This document shows, in pieces, positions 42,290-54,315 of a DNA stretch of 64,000 bases. This stretch comes from Deinococcus aquatilis DSM 23025 (GTDB lineage: Bacteria > Deinococcota > Deinococci > Deinococcales > Deinococcaceae). The stretch is from contig NZ_KB899701.1 in NCBI RefSeq assembly GCF_000378445.1, forward strand, positions 77,016 through 141,015, read 5' to 3'. The notes below the pieces were generated by a model. It was not told where the DNA came from. It saw only the letters and a list, made by a program, of their open reading frames with translations, and did no database searches. A program made the translations under genes and the position numbers. Position 1 is the stretch's first letter. Every line of letters begins with the position of its first letter.

Positions 42290-42762
42290 AGTGGGGGTAA
42301 ACTGATACGGAAAGATTCAGTAGCTTGGCCTCAAAGCTTAATTTATCTTAATGACCCGGATTCCTGTCTTATGCAATATTTGCGAAATTTATACAATAAT
42401 CTACCATATAAGTTGATCATATAGTGATTTATCTAGAAAAGAACATACCATGATTAAACCCCTAATGCTGGCAACTATTCTTGGAATTGCCTCAATAGTG
42501 ATTCCCTCTCCAAATCACGTCGCCCTTGCTGGAAACCAATGTAGCCCATCGCTTCAAATCAACAGTGTTTGTATCAACTTGGTCACGGGTTGGGGCTGGC
42601 CTAAAGCATTTATTATTGACAGTGCAGCCATATCTACTCTTGGCAGTATGGGTGTTGATGACAGATTTCTGTCTATTGATCTGCTTGTAAACATTATTTT
42701 CTATTACGGTGTAATTCTTTTTATTATAAATGTAATCAGAACAAAGTAGCAATACTTTAAAG

Positions 42763-42775
<13 letters not shown>
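42290..42775. other. AT-rich island
   Basis: The base composition drops sharply. In 42661-42720 only 17 of 60 bases are G or C, against 44 of 60 in 42841-42900. No transposase, flanking repeat or target duplication is obvious. It contains one small gene. Confidence 0.8.
42450..42749 (+). CDS. Small membrane protein in AT-rich island
   Basis: 99 residues with an N-terminal hydrophobic segment (about 4-28, possible signal peptide ending in ALA) and a C-terminal membrane helix (about 75-95). Two Cys (in NQCSPSLQINSVCIN) could form a disulfide outside the membrane. Codon use is AT-rich and unlike every neighbour, which suggests recent acquisition. A GAAAAGAAC stretch precedes the ATG. Function unknown. 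Confidence 0.5.
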   Translation: MIKPLMLATILGIASIVIPSPNHVALAGNQCSPSLQINSVCINLVTGWGWPKAFIIDSAAISTLGSMGVDDRFLSIDLLVNIIFYYGVILFIINVIRTK

Positions 42776-44280
<1,505 letters not shown>

Positions 44281-44395
44281 GGGCAGACACCTCGGGGAGA
44301 AGGGGCGTGAGGGGCAAGAGCCAACCGGAGCAGTCTACCCGCCCCGGCCTTCTGGGATACCTGCATTGTCGGGGGAAGCCCCAGGAACCACGTTC

Positions 44396-45016
44396 TCAGT
44401 TCCGTGCCACCGGATCACGCCGCAGCGCACCTTCCAGCAGCAGCGTCAGCGCCAGCCGCATTTCTTCTTGCAGGGTGCGTTCGGTGCCGTAGGCGCTCCA
44501 GCGCAGGGCCACCATCAGGTAGGTATCGGCAATCAGGTTGCTGATGCGCTGCAAACTCAGGTCGGTTCGCATCTGCCCTGCCTGATGCAGTGGCCGCAAG
44601 ATCAGTTCGATGACTTTGCTCAGTGGCAACGCCTGATAAGCGGTGCGGGCGCGTTCGGGATTGGGGTTCATGACCTCGTAGGCCAGCGGCGGAAACAGGT
44701 CGCGTTCGCGGGAGTTTTCATCGGCCAGTAAGTCCCAGACTTCGTACAGCACGGTCAGGGGCGGCGCGTGATCCTTCAGGCGGGCCTCGGCGTGGTCGCG
44801 CAGACGGGTCATCACTTCACTGCCGTAATCCAGCAGCACCGCTTCTTTATAAGGATAGTAATTAAAGAAGGTGCCGCGAGAAACATTGCTGGCTTTGGCA
44901 ATATCGGTGGCTGTGGTGGTCTGAAAACCGCCCCGTTTAAACAAGTCAATAGCCACGCTGTAGATGCGGGCGCGGCGACGTTCCTTCTGGCGCTCCCTCA
45001 GCGACGACGAATCCAT
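44396..45016 (-). CDS. TetR-family transcriptional regulator
   Basis: A 206-residue repressor type. The N-terminal helix-turn-helix is RIYSVAIDLFKRGGFQTTTATDIAKASNVSRGTFFNYYPYKEAVL. The C-terminal ligand domain is helical. TATCTT (45024-45029, minus) is 7 nt before the ATG, fixing the start. The target is unknown; it is divergent from the vWA gene. Confidence 0.93.
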   Translation of the reverse strand: MDSSSLRERQKERRRARIYSVAIDLFKRGGFQTTTATDIAKASNVSRGTFFNYYPYKEAVLLDYGSEVMTRLRDHAEARLKDHAPPLTVLYEVWDLLADENSRERDLFPPLAYEVMNPNPERARTAYQALPLSKVIELILRPLHQAGQMRTDLSLQRISNLIADTYLMVALRWSAYGTERTLQEEMRLALTLLLEGALRRDPVARN

Positions 45017-45223
45017 AACAGGCAAGATAGCGCGTCCTGAGTTCAAAATTGCACCCTGTACAAGAAATGGTAAGTGGGGGGGTGGGAAAGGCGAAAAAGA
45101 TTGAATGTGAATCGTGGAACGTGGGAAGTGCCAGACCACGACCTACGTTCTACACTCCACGATCTGCCCTCCAACCTGCTTTACCGTTACAAACGCCCGC
45201 CTCTACAAGCGCCATGCTATGGT

Positions 45224-46432
<1,209 letters not shown>

Positions 46433-46438
46433 TAAAAC

Positions 46439-46473
46439 CGGGAGTGGTGAGTGGGAAGTGGGAAAAGAGCGGG
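46439..46473 (+). repeat. Stop-codon-proximal repeat, copy 3
   Basis: Immediately after the vWA stop: ACCGGGAGTGGTGAGTGGG, then AAGTGGGAAAAG leading into the terminator hairpin. Confidence 0.6.
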
Positions 46474-46513
46474 TCTGCACAGAGAATCTTCTGGCAGGCC
46501 CGCTCTTTTTTTC
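46465..46513 (+). terminator. Terminator of the vWA gene
   Basis: AAGAGCGGGTCTGC (46465-46478) pairs with GCAGGCCCGCTCTT (46494-46507), then T5. Confidence 0.85.
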
Positions 46514-46554
46514 TCACAGATGTTCGGAAATGGAAGCAGGTTCGTGGTGGTCGG

Positions 46555-46782
46555 TCAGTCGCCTTGCTCCGCCTTCATCGCGTCGTGGGCTAGCAAAGTC
46601 GCGTAGCCGTGTCCTAAACTGTGTTCAGCTTTCAGCCAGTTCACGATCTCGCTGTGGCGGGCCAGTTCTTTCGCCTGCAACTTGGCCTGAATGCGGGTCA
46701 GCCAATCGGGGATGCTCACGCCCGTTTTGGCCTCGATATTGGTGTAGTAGCTCTGCTTGATCTGTTCCGGCGTTTTTGCCAT
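46555..46782 (-). CDS. DUF4287-like small protein
   Basis: 75 residues with the pattern [18 protein letters not shown]...[25 protein letters not shown], which fits DUF4287 (conserved, unknown function, often linked to stress-related or SRPBCC proteins). GAGGAG stands before the ATG. Confidence 0.8.
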   Translation of the reverse strand: MAKTPEQIKQSYYTNIEAKTGVSIPDWLTRIQAKLQAKELARHSEIVNWLKAEHSLGHGYATLLAHDAMKAEQGD

Positions 46783-46804
46783 ACGGACTCCTCATTTTTA
46801 TGAA

Positions 46805-46839
46805 GAAAAAGGCATGTCAGCAAATTGATCTGACATGCC
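46805..46839 (-). terminator. Terminator of the DoxX gene
   Basis: On the minus strand GGCATGTCAG (46830-46839) pairs with CTGACATGCC (46811-46820), then T5. Confidence 0.8.
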
Positions 46840-46856
46840 CGCTCTTTTATCTTTTT

Positions 46857-46892
46857 CCACTCACTACTGACCGCTCACCACTGACGGTTTAC
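46857..46892 (-). repeat. Stop-codon-proximal repeat, copy 4
   Basis: Beginning at the DoxX stop on the minus strand: TAAACCGTCAGTGGTGAG, then CGGTCAGTAGTGAGTGG and AAAAAG before the terminator. The TAA is part of the repeat. Confidence 0.65.
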
Positions 46893-47248
46893 TTCCTGCT
46901 GCCTACCGCCAGTAGCGCCCCAAACAGCGCCAGATTCTTCAGGAACTGGGCTTCCTGGTGGCTGCGTTCCTTGCCGCTCTTGTCCCAGAAGGGGTGGCCG
47001 ATCACGGTGGTGGGAATCAGGCTGGCGGCCAGCGCGGTGGTGGCAAAACGGGGAGCCACGCCGAGGGCCAGCATCGCGCCTGCGCCCAGCATCACGGCGC
47101 TGTTGGCCCGCACGGCCAGTTCGGGTTCCGGCACTTCTGCGCCCTTGGCCGCCCGCACGATAGGCTCAGGGTTTTGCAGATGATCAAGGCCGTTCTTGAT
47201 AAAAATGCTTGCGAGCAGTGCCCGCCCGATAAATCCTGTTACGCCCAT
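46889..47248 (-). CDS. DoxX-family membrane protein
   Basis: 119 residues, four membrane helices, with the DoxX pattern GRALLASIFIKNGLDHLQNPEP near the N-terminus and HPFWDKSG before the last helix. Family members are redox or quinone-linked membrane proteins; the exact role is unknown. AAGGAGG precedes the ATG. Confidence 0.88.
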   Translation of the reverse strand: MGVTGFIGRALLASIFIKNGLDHLQNPEPIVRAAKGAEVPEPELAVRANSAVMLGAGAMLALGVAPRFATTALAASLIPTTVIGHPFWDKSGKERSHQEAQFLKNLALFGALLAVGSRK

Positions 47249-47324
47249 GTTTGAAGCCTCCTTGAGATGCTGGGAAGTTTAGCGCAGGCCGGGACGTTTG
47301 GCCCGCAGGGGCACCACCTGTAGG

Positions 47325-48083
47325 CTAGACGCCCGGAGGCACGGCCAACTGCCTGCCCAGATCCACCATCAGTTCCTGCACCGCCGCTACCCCGGTGGTC
47401 ATCAGGCGCGTGAATTCTTCGGTGGTCATGGGACCTGCCTCGGCTCCGCCCTGCGTTTCTATCAGCAGGCCGGTGCTGGTGGCGACCACGTTCAGATCGG
47501 CGCGGGCCACCTTGTCTTCGGCGTAATCGAGGTCTACACGCAGTTCATCGCCCACTAACCCCACGCTGATGGCTCCGACGTTGTGCAGCAGGGGCCACTC
47601 GCTGAGTTTTCCGGCCCGCACCATCCGGTCACAGAGGTCGTGCAGGGCGGCGTGGGCGGCCAGAATACTGGCGACGCGGGTACCGCCATCGGCCACCAGT
47701 ACGTCACAGTCTATGTACAGCGTCTGGTTCCGAAAGGGCCGCAAATCCATGCTGGCCCGCATCGCTCGCCCCAGCAGGCGCTGAATTTCGTGGCGTCGGC
47801 CATTTTGCAGGCTGCGTTCGCGGGGCTGGCGGTCTGTGGTGGCACGCGGCAGCATCGCGTATTCGGCGGTCAGCCAGCCTTCTTTCAGCCCCCGCATATG
47901 CGGCGCGGCCTTATCTTCGATGCTCACGGTTGCCAAAATTTCGGTGCGGCCCATGATCAGGTGGGCGCTGCCGGGGGCGTGCGGGTTCACGCTGCGGCGC
48001 ACGGTCAGCGGGCGGGGAGTCAGGCTGCCCCGGCCCTCACGGACGGGCAGGCGGGTCTGGTGGTTTGTTCTGGGTGTCGTCAT
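47325..48083 (-). CDS. rph: Ribonuclease PH
   Basis: Phosphorolytic 3'-5' exoribonuclease trimming tRNA 3' ends. The 252 residues contain VSIEDKAAPHMRGLKEGWLTAEYAMLPRAT, QRLLGRAMRA and CDVLVADGGTRVASI (active-site Asp region). Normal length. The start overlaps the murI stop as ATGA, so translation is coupled to murI. Confidence 0.97.
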   Translation of the reverse strand: MTTPRTNHQTRLPVREGRGSLTPRPLTVRRSVNPHAPGSAHLIMGRTEILATVSIEDKAAPHMRGLKEGWLTAEYAMLPRATTDRQPRERSLQNGRRHEIQRLLGRAMRASMDLRPFRNQTLYIDCDVLVADGGTRVASILAAHAALHDLCDRMVRAGKLSEWPLLHNVGAISVGLVGDELRVDLDYAEDKVARADLNVVATSTGLLIETQGGAEAGPMTTEEFTRLMTTGVAAVQELMVDLGRQLAVPPGV

Positions 48084-48991
48084 GTCTGGATTGGCTCGAT
48101 TCGGAGCGTTTCGGCTCGGGGGGAAGAAGGAATGGGGGAGGCTGGGAGATGTTGCCCCGTACTGTCGCCCGTACTGTGCCCTGTATTGTGCATGGCCCCG
48201 GCCAGCAGGGTGGCGATCACAGGCCGCGCCGCCTCCACCGGGCCAGTCAGAAAAAAGCGGATTTCGGGCGTGTGAGGGACACTTTCTGACCGCAATAACC
48301 CGAGGCGTTCCAGTGTGCTGCGGGTGTGCCGCGCCACCGCCGCGCCGCTGTCGACCAAGGCAAACGTGTCTCCAAATTCGGCCCGGATGGCCGGGGCCAG
48401 AAACGGATAGTGCGTGCAGCCCAGCACCAACTGATCGGCTCCGGCCCCCCGCAGCGGCTCCAGCACGCGCCGCAGTTCGGCCCGCGTTTCGGGGCTGTCT
48501 GCCCGTCCAGCCTCGACGAGGGGCACCAGCGCGGCGCTGACTGCTGTGATCACCTGCACGCCTGCGGGCACGGCAAATTGTTGAATTGCATCCTGAAGCA
48601 GGGTGCCGCGCAACGTGCCGGGGGTTGCCAGCACGCCCACCACGCCCGAACGGGTGGCGAGGGTGGCTGGTTTGACTGCCGGAACCAGTCCGATCACCGG
48701 AAACTCGGGGCCGTATTTCTCGCGCAGATGGGTCAGGCTGAAGGCGCTGGCGGTGTTGCAGGCCACCACCACGCCCTTGACGCCGCGTGCGTGCAGGGCG
48801 GCCACGGCCCGCGCGGTCAGGTCGCGCAGGTCGTCGTCGTCGCGTGCGCCGTAGGGCAGGTGCGCGGTATCGGCCAGATACAGGATGTCCTCAGAGGGCA
48901 AGCTGCGGCGAAGTTCGGCCAGTACGCTGAGGCCGCCTACGCCGCTGTCGAAGATGCCCAGAGGACGGCTGGAAAGGTCGGCGCGGCTCAC
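48080..48991 (-). CDS. murI: Glutamate racemase
   Basis: Makes D-glutamate for peptidoglycan. The two catalytic Cys are in VVACNTASA and VLGCTHYPFL, with FDSGVGGLSV at the start. I choose GTG 48989-48991 because TATCAT (48999-49004, minus) stands 7 nt before it; the longer frame begins at 49021. The C-terminus has an unusual extension containing NTGHSTGDSTGQ, encoded by 12-bp tandem repeats. Co-translated with rph. Confidence 0.95.
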   Translation of the reverse strand: MSRADLSSRPLGIFDSGVGGLSVLAELRRSLPSEDILYLADTAHLPYGARDDDDLRDLTARAVAALHARGVKGVVVACNTASAFSLTHLREKYGPEFPVIGLVPAVKPATLATRSGVVGVLATPGTLRGTLLQDAIQQFAVPAGVQVITAVSAALVPLVEAGRADSPETRAELRRVLEPLRGAGADQLVLGCTHYPFLAPAIRAEFGDTFALVDSGAAVARHTRSTLERLGLLRSESVPHTPEIRFFLTGPVEAARPVIATLLAGAMHNTGHSTGDSTGQHLPASPIPSSPRAETLRIEPIQT

Positions 48992-48998
48992 ATCTGGG

Positions 48999-49004
48999 AT
49001 GATA
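48999..49004 (-). promoter_or_regulatory. Leaderless -10 box deciding the murI start
   Basis: TATCAT, 7 nt before the GTG at 48991. Confidence 0.45.
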
Positions 49005-49062
49005 GCGGAGGGGGGGAACACCGTGTAGTTTTCTGTGTGCCCACTCGCCGTTACTCTTTGTT

Positions 49063-49653
49063 ATGCCCACTCCGCCCCCCATCCCGCACGAAGTCCGTAC
49101 CCCGCGCCTGCTGTTGCGGCGGCCCCAGCCTGCCGACGCCGAGGCTCTGTGTGCCGCTGTTCTGGCATCGCTGCCGGAGTTGCAGCCGTGGATGTTCTGG
49201 GCACAGACGCTGCCCGAGGTGGAGGCCACCCGAAAGAATTTGCAGGAAGTGGCCGCGAAGTTCGATGCCCGCGAGAATCTGCGGTATCACCTCTGGCGCG
49301 TGCCCGAACAGCCCAGCCAGCCTCTGGAACTGGTGGGCAGCAGCGGCTATCACGCCCTCGATTGGCAGGTGCCCAAGGGCGAAATCGGGTACTGGATCGC
49401 CACGGCGCACGCGGGGCAGGGCTACGCCACCGAGGTCACGCACGCTCTGACCGAACTGGCGCTGACCCCGGCGGCAGAAGGTGGCCTCGGCTTTCGCCGT
49501 CTGGAGATCCGCTGCGATCCGGCCAATGGGCGCAGCGCCCGTATTCCGCCCACGCTGGGATACCAGCTCGACGCCCATCTGGTCAACGATGCGGTGGCCG
49601 CCAGCGACCCGGCAGAGCTACGGGACACTCTAATTTTCAGCCGAACGAGATAA
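49063..49653 (+). CDS. GNAT acetyltransferase, RimJ/RimL type
   Basis: A 196-residue acetyltransferase: VRTPRLLLRRPQPADAEAL at the start, IGYWIATAHAGQGYATEVTHALTELAL for acetyl-CoA binding, and FRRLEIRCDPANGRSARIPPTLGY. This fits the ribosomal-protein alanine acetyltransferase/RimJ group; the real substrate is unknown. TACTCT is 5 nt before the ATG. Confidence 0.9.
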   Translation: MPTPPPIPHEVRTPRLLLRRPQPADAEALCAAVLASLPELQPWMFWAQTLPEVEATRKNLQEVAAKFDARENLRYHLWRVPEQPSQPLELVGSSGYHALDWQVPKGEIGYWIATAHAGQGYATEVTHALTELALTPAAEGGLGFRRLEIRCDPANGRSARIPPTLGYQLDAHLVNDAVAASDPAELRDTLIFSRTR

Positions 49654-49742
49654 GGATTCTGGGAGGTGGGGTGTGGGTTGTGGGGTGTAGAAAAAGGCGT
49701 GTCAGTCGCTCTCTTCCTATCTTCTGACCTCCCCACTTCCCC

Positions 49743-50492
49743 TCACGCCGTGACCCGCGTTCCGGCCTCTCCCCGCGCCGCTGCCGCCAGCACCCCGGCC
49801 ACCATTCCGCTGGCAATCGTGGCGTGTGGTGCGCCCCGGTCCAGGGCGTCCAGCGCGGCGCGAACCTTGGGAATCATGCCCCCCGCGATCCAGCCTGCGC
49901 GGATGCCTTCTTCGGCTTCGGCCCGGCTGAGGGCGTTGGCGCGGCTGGCCGGATCTGGATAATTCCGGTATACGCCGTCCACATCGGTCAGAAAGACGAT
50001 GCCCTCATTCAGTGCCCCGGCCACTGCTCCGGCGGCAGTATCGGCATTGATGTTCAGGGCGTCGCCGTCTGGCCCCACCGCCACGCAGCCCACCACGGGC
50101 GTGATTCCGGCCCCCAGCAGGGTTCGCAGCAGGTCGGCATTGACCCCGGTCACGCGGCCCACGCGCCCCAGAGCCGGGTCGAAGGTTTCGGCGGTTAGCA
50201 GATTGCAGTCTCGTCCCATCAGGCCCACCGCGCCGCCTATGTCCTGTGCCAGTTGCTTGTTCAGTTGGCACAGCGCCATTTCCACCACGTCCATCGCCTG
50301 CGGCGAGGTCACGCGCAGACCGCCCAGAAACTCGCTGGGAATGCCCCGCGCCGCCAGTTCGCGCTCTATGACCGGGCCGCCACCGTGAACCACCACTACA
50401 GGCATCTGCGCCCTCAGCGCCGCAATTTCGGCGGCCACTGCGCGGCGAAGCTCCAGACTTTTCATGGCGTTACCGCCGTATTTGACGATCAT
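49743..50492 (-). CDS. argB: Acetylglutamate kinase
   Basis: Phosphorylates N-acetylglutamate in arginine synthesis. The 249 residues have [34 protein letters not shown] and [15 protein letters not shown] typical of ArgB. The related LysZ of the LysW-dependent pathway has a different GGxVSR segment, which is absent here. Convergent with the GNAT gene. Confidence 0.92.
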   Translation of the reverse strand: MIVKYGGNAMKSLELRRAVAAEIAALRAQMPVVVVHGGGPVIERELAARGIPSEFLGGLRVTSPQAMDVVEMALCQLNKQLAQDIGGAVGLMGRDCNLLTAETFDPALGRVGRVTGVNADLLRTLLGAGITPVVGCVAVGPDGDALNINADTAAGAVAGALNEGIVFLTDVDGVYRNYPDPASRANALSRAEAEEGIRAGWIAGGMIPKVRAALDALDRGAPHATIASGMVAGVLAAAARGEAGTRVTA

Positions 50493-50569
50493 GACGGCTC
50501 TGATGATGCCACAGACGGGCGCAGGTTCTGGCTATGAACCCCAGAACGTAGGGCGCGGAGAAATTGGCC

Positions 50570-51091
50570 TCAGTCTGCGCTGACGCCCTGTACCCCAAGA
50601 TTTGCGCTCACCGCAGGCACGCCGACCGCCTTGGCGTACCACGTCATCACCGGGCGGGCATCCAGGGCGAAGGTGTATCCCAGCCGCTCCCAGAACCGTG
50701 CGCCGCGTGGGTTCTCGCCCAGGACGCTCGCCAGAATGCGGGTCGTTCCCCTCGGTACACGGCTCTCCAGATGCCGGACGGCCTGTTCACCCAACCGTTG
50801 TGATTGCCGGTCCTCGCGGATCAGCAGCAGATTGATGGTCAGGTCGCCTTTCTGGGGGTAATCGTGTTTGCAGTCCAGGCTGCCCACCAGATGGCCGTCG
50901 TCGTCGTGCAGCAGTTCCAGGCGTCGGCGGGGATCGAGCAGGGCAAATTCTACGTCGCGCTCGACTTCGGTGAGGCTGGGAACACGGCTGCCCAACAGGG
51001 CAAAGTAGCCGGGGGCGGCGGTGTATAGGCTATGGAGCAGTGGCGCGTGGTGCAGCGCCAAGCGGGTCGCGTTCAAGGGAAAGCCTCCCAT
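50570..51091 (-). CDS. GNAT-family acetyltransferase
   Basis: A 173-residue acetyltransferase. The pattern [24 protein letters not shown] is the acetyl-CoA loop and [17 protein letters not shown] the C-terminal signature. TATGAT lies 8 nt upstream of the ATG. Substrate unknown. Confidence 0.85.
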   Translation of the reverse strand: MGGFPLNATRLALHHAPLLHSLYTAAPGYFALLGSRVPSLTEVERDVEFALLDPRRRLELLHDDDGHLVGSLDCKHDYPQKGDLTINLLLIREDRQSQRLGEQAVRHLESRVPRGTTRILASVLGENPRGARFWERLGYTFALDARPVMTWYAKAVGVPAVSANLGVQGVSAD

Positions 51092-51251
51092 CCGGCAGCA
51101 TCATACAGATGAAATTCCAAGGGAAGTCCAGAGGAAGGTCTGTGGGTTGCCGGACTGCCCAGAGCATACCTCCCGCACAGCCTGATCCGGAATGAATTCA
51201 GGAAACGGCGGAGTTGATGTTGTATTCACGGTCTGGTGGGGGTGGGTGCGC

Positions 51252-51257
51252 TACCCT
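51252..51257 (+). promoter_or_regulatory. Leaderless -10 box of the Dus gene
   Basis: TACCCT, exactly 6 nt before the ATG at 51264. It decides the start. Confidence 0.6.
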
Positions 51258-51263
51258 GCCGGG

Positions 51264-52370
51264 ATGATGTACATGCCCGCTCTGTCTCCCTCGCCTCCGG
51301 CCAGTTCTCCCCAGCCGGGCTTTTATGCCGCACGGCTCGCTTCTGTGGCGGCGAGGCGAGGCGGAGCAGTGCTGGCCCCGATGGCAGGCTACAGCGACGC
51401 GCCCATGCGCCAACTGGCCGCCGAGCAGGGCGCACTCTGGACGGTCAGCGAGATGATCAGTTCACGGGGCCTCGCGCTGGGCAGCGATACCGAGAGCCTG
51501 AACTTGGGCCGTCCCTATGCAGGCGAGTCGGGGCGGGTGGTGCAACTGTTCGGCGCAGAGCCGGACGTGCTGGCCGCAGCGGTTGCCAAGGCAGAGGGCT
51601 GGTTTGCTCCGGCGGCCATCGACCTGAACATGGGCTGCCCGGTGCCCAAAGTGCGCGGCAAGGGCGGCGCGTGCCTGTTGCAGACGCCCGAACTGGCCTT
51701 CGATCTGATCCGGGCCATGCGCGGCGCAACCGGACTGGACGTGAGCGCCAAAATCCGCCTGGGTTGGGACAGTAACCGTAGCCTGGAAGTCGCGCAGGGG
51801 TTGGCCGAGGCAGGTGCGGCCATCATCACGGTGCATGGGCGCACCAGTGCCCAGCGGTACACCGGAGAAGCCGACTGGGACGCGATTGCGGCAGTAGCGG
51901 CGGCCGTACACGTTCCCGTGATCGGCAGCGGCGATATTCGCAGTGTGACCCAGGCCCGGGAACGCCGTCAGTTGGGGGTTTCCGCCGTGATGATCGGGCG
52001 CGGCGCAGTGGGGAATCCGTGGATTTTCAGGTCACTGGCAACGGGCGACGATGCACGCCCCGATCTGGCTGCCCGCGCCGCAACTGCGCTCCGGCACGCC
52101 GAGCTGCATATCCAGTTCTATGCAGGGCCGCAGGGCACGGGCCGCGTGAGCCTCCTGCCGCTGCGTAAAGTCCTGCCGCAGTATCTGCCGGACGTGCCCG
52201 AATTGCGCGGCGATCTGGTCAAGATCGAGACCCTGGAGCAGTTGAAAGATTGCCTGAGGCCCTATCTGGGAACTCCATCCATAACTGACCGGATAGGGGA
52301 TGATGGATTCATGTCTGCCGAGTCAGCACCACAGACCCCCGTGACAGGGTATGCTGTGAATCGGCCATGA
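51264..52370 (+). CDS. tRNA-dihydrouridine synthase
   Basis: FMN enzyme reducing uridines in the tRNA D-loop. The 368 residues have [16 protein letters not shown] at the start, the catalytic Cys in [20 protein letters not shown], and VIGSGDI and [13 protein letters not shown] in the TIM barrel, followed by the C-terminal helical tRNA-binding domain. The four-base ATGA overlap with the next gene indicates coupling. Confidence 0.95.
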   Translation: MMYMPALSPSPPASSPQPGFYAARLASVAARRGGAVLAPMAGYSDAPMRQLAAEQGALWTVSEMISSRGLALGSDTESLNLGRPYAGESGRVVQLFGAEPDVLAAAVAKAEGWFAPAAIDLNMGCPVPKVRGKGGACLLQTPELAFDLIRAMRGATGLDVSAKIRLGWDSNRSLEVAQGLAEAGAAIITVHGRTSAQRYTGEADWDAIAAVAAAVHVPVIGSGDIRSVTQARERRQLGVSAVMIGRGAVGNPWIFRSLATGDDARPDLAARAATALRHAELHIQFYAGPQGTGRVSLLPLRKVLPQYLPDVPELRGDLVKIETLEQLKDCLRPYLGTPSITDRIGDDGFMSAESAPQTPVTGYAVNRP

Positions 52371-52948
52371 ATGTTCGCGAGTACTATACCTACCTGTCCG
52401 CTGCCCGCGAGCAGTTGTGGAACTTCCTCCGTGCTTTACCCGCAGAGGAACTGAACCGCAACCTGATCGAAAACGGCGACCGCTTCCACACCATCAAAGA
52501 CCTGCTTTTGCACGTCACCGACGTAGAGGATCACTGGGTACACGCCATCGCACGCTCAGAGGGCGTGCAGCAGTCTGGGAGGTACCGCCACGACTGGATC
52601 AAACCTGACGCCGCCCAGTACGAGCTGAGCTGGATCATCGAGTATGGCCGCGAGGTCAGTCAGAAAACGCAGACTTTTCTCGACAGCGAACCAGACCTGA
52701 ATCAGAGCGTCAAATTGGTGCAGGACGATCCCGCCAGCGATACCGTCACGCTCGATCAGTTGATGTGGCACGTGATGACCCATGAGGTTCGCCACACTGC
52801 TCAGATTGCCCTGCTGATCCGTCAACTCGGGCATGTGGCCCCCTGGCTGGATTACATGCGCTTCGTGCGGCCACAGGTCACGGCAGCCCAGAACAGCGGC
52901 GCAGATCAGGAACTGGACGCCGATCTCGACCTGGAAGACGATCTCTAA
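52367..52948 (+). CDS. DinB-superfamily protein
   Basis: 193 residues of four-helix bundle with three metal-binding histidines visible: H49 in [12 protein letters not shown], and two in [13 protein letters not shown]. An acidic tail follows. It may be a thiol transferase of the bacillithiol type or another metal-dependent enzyme. Translationally coupled to the Dus gene. Confidence 0.88.
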   Translation: MNVREYYTYLSAAREQLWNFLRALPAEELNRNLIENGDRFHTIKDLLLHVTDVEDHWVHAIARSEGVQQSGRYRHDWIKPDAAQYELSWIIEYGREVSQKTQTFLDSEPDLNQSVKLVQDDPASDTVTLDQLMWHVMTHEVRHTAQIALLIRQLGHVAPWLDYMRFVRPQVTAAQNSGADQELDADLDLEDDL

Positions 52949-53133
52949 AGACCCGTCTCCTTCACACAACATCTTCCATCCACACGCCGCTGTAACGCCG
53001 AGTTCAGCGGCGTTGCCGTGGTTTTTGGCTGGTCAGGTCTGTACCGACACACGTGGATCAAGTCTTGACCGTTCTGGCCCCAGATGGTTCTTAAGCAGCG
53101 CCGCACCCAAAAGCCGTCTATACTGAGAGGGTT

Positions 53134-54063
53134 ATGCGGACGGTCACGGTAGGGACGCGTGGGAGCACGCTTGCACTCGCGCAAACCCGGTGGGTAGTCG
53201 CCCGGCTCAAAGAAGAATGGCCTGAAACGGATTTCCGGATTCAAACCATCTCTACAGGCGGCGACAAAAACCGGGGAAGCCTTTCAGAGATGGCTCAGAA
53301 AGGCGATAAAGGCTTTTGGGTCAAAGAAATCGAAGACGCTCTGTTGCAAAAACGGATCGATATCGCGGTGCATTCCCTCAAGGATTTGCCCACCGTACAG
53401 CCCGAGGGTCTGGAAGTCTCTTCTATTCCCAAGCGGGTCGATGCACGCGACGTACTGATTGGCAAGGAAGGCATGAAAAAGCTGGCCGACCTGCCCAAAG
53501 GTGCCCGCATCGGTACGAGTAGCGTGCGGCGCAAGGCCTTCTTGCGGGCCTACCGCCCCGACCTCCAGATCATCGACTTGCGGGGCAACATCGATACGCG
53601 CCTTGGTGTGCTGGCAACGCCCGACTACGACGCCATCATTCTGGCCGCAGCGGGCCTGATCCGCACCGAGATGCGCAACCGCATCGATGAATTTCTGGAA
53701 GCCGACATCATGCTTCCTGCCCCCGGTCAGGGCGCACTGGCCCTGGAAACCCGCGCCGACGACGATCTGAATGTAGAAGTGGCCTACGCCATCCACGACC
53801 ACACCACCGACGACCGGATTACCGCCGAACGCGAGTTTCTGGCGGGTCTGGGAGCTGGATGCATGGCCCCGGTGGGTGCACACGCCACCATCAAGGGAGG
53901 CGTCCTGACCCTGGAAGGCTGGGTGGCGGCGCTGGACGGCAGCCAGGTCATCCGGGCCACCAGCATCGGTGACGCCGGAGAATGTGCCGATATTGGTGCA
54001 GAACTGGCCGCCGACCTGCTTGACCGGGGCGCTCAGGCTCTGGTCGACGCGGCCCGCGAGTAA
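53134..54063 (+). CDS. hemC: Porphobilinogen deaminase
   Basis: Polymerises four porphobilinogens to hydroxymethylbilane in heme synthesis. The 309 residues have the dipyrromethane-carrying Cys243 in GAGCMAPVGAHA, with GTRGSTLALAQ at the start and HSLKDLPT in domain 1. TATACT at 53119-53124 lies 9 nt before the ATG. Confidence 0.97.
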   Translation: MRTVTVGTRGSTLALAQTRWVVARLKEEWPETDFRIQTISTGGDKNRGSLSEMAQKGDKGFWVKEIEDALLQKRIDIAVHSLKDLPTVQPEGLEVSSIPKRVDARDVLIGKEGMKKLADLPKGARIGTSSVRRKAFLRAYRPDLQIIDLRGNIDTRLGVLATPDYDAIILAAAGLIRTEMRNRIDEFLEADIMLPAPGQGALALETRADDDLNVEVAYAIHDHTTDDRITAEREFLAGLGAGCMAPVGAHATIKGGVLTLEGWVAALDGSQVIRATSIGDAGECADIGAELAADLLDRGAQALVDAARE

Positions 54064-54100
54064 GGCCCACAGGTTATAGCGGACCTATGAAACTGAACCC

Positions 54101-54292
54101 ATGAGACTGACAGCGAGAGTGTGGGGAATGGCGGCTTTGGCTGCGGCCCTGTGGTTTGTCATCGGCCTCGTGCAGCGCACCCGTGCAGGCGCGGCCCTGG
54201 CCGACGCTGCCGTGGCCGAACTTCCGCTTACATTGGCGGTCTTCGGAATCGCGGTCATCTGGACCCTTCTGAGGCAGGGCCGGAACAGATAG
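54101..54292 (+). CDS. Small two-helix membrane protein
   Basis: 63 residues, two membrane helices (about 6-25 and 38-56), basic C-terminus. 37 nt after hemC and 23 nt before the asparaginase gene, so probably part of that operon. Function unknown. Confidence 0.55.
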   Translation: MRLTARVWGMAALAAALWFVIGLVQRTRAGAALADAAVAELPLTLAVFGIAVIWTLLRQGRNR

Positions 54293-54315
54293 GTCTGAGA
54301 AGGAGAGAACAGGTC

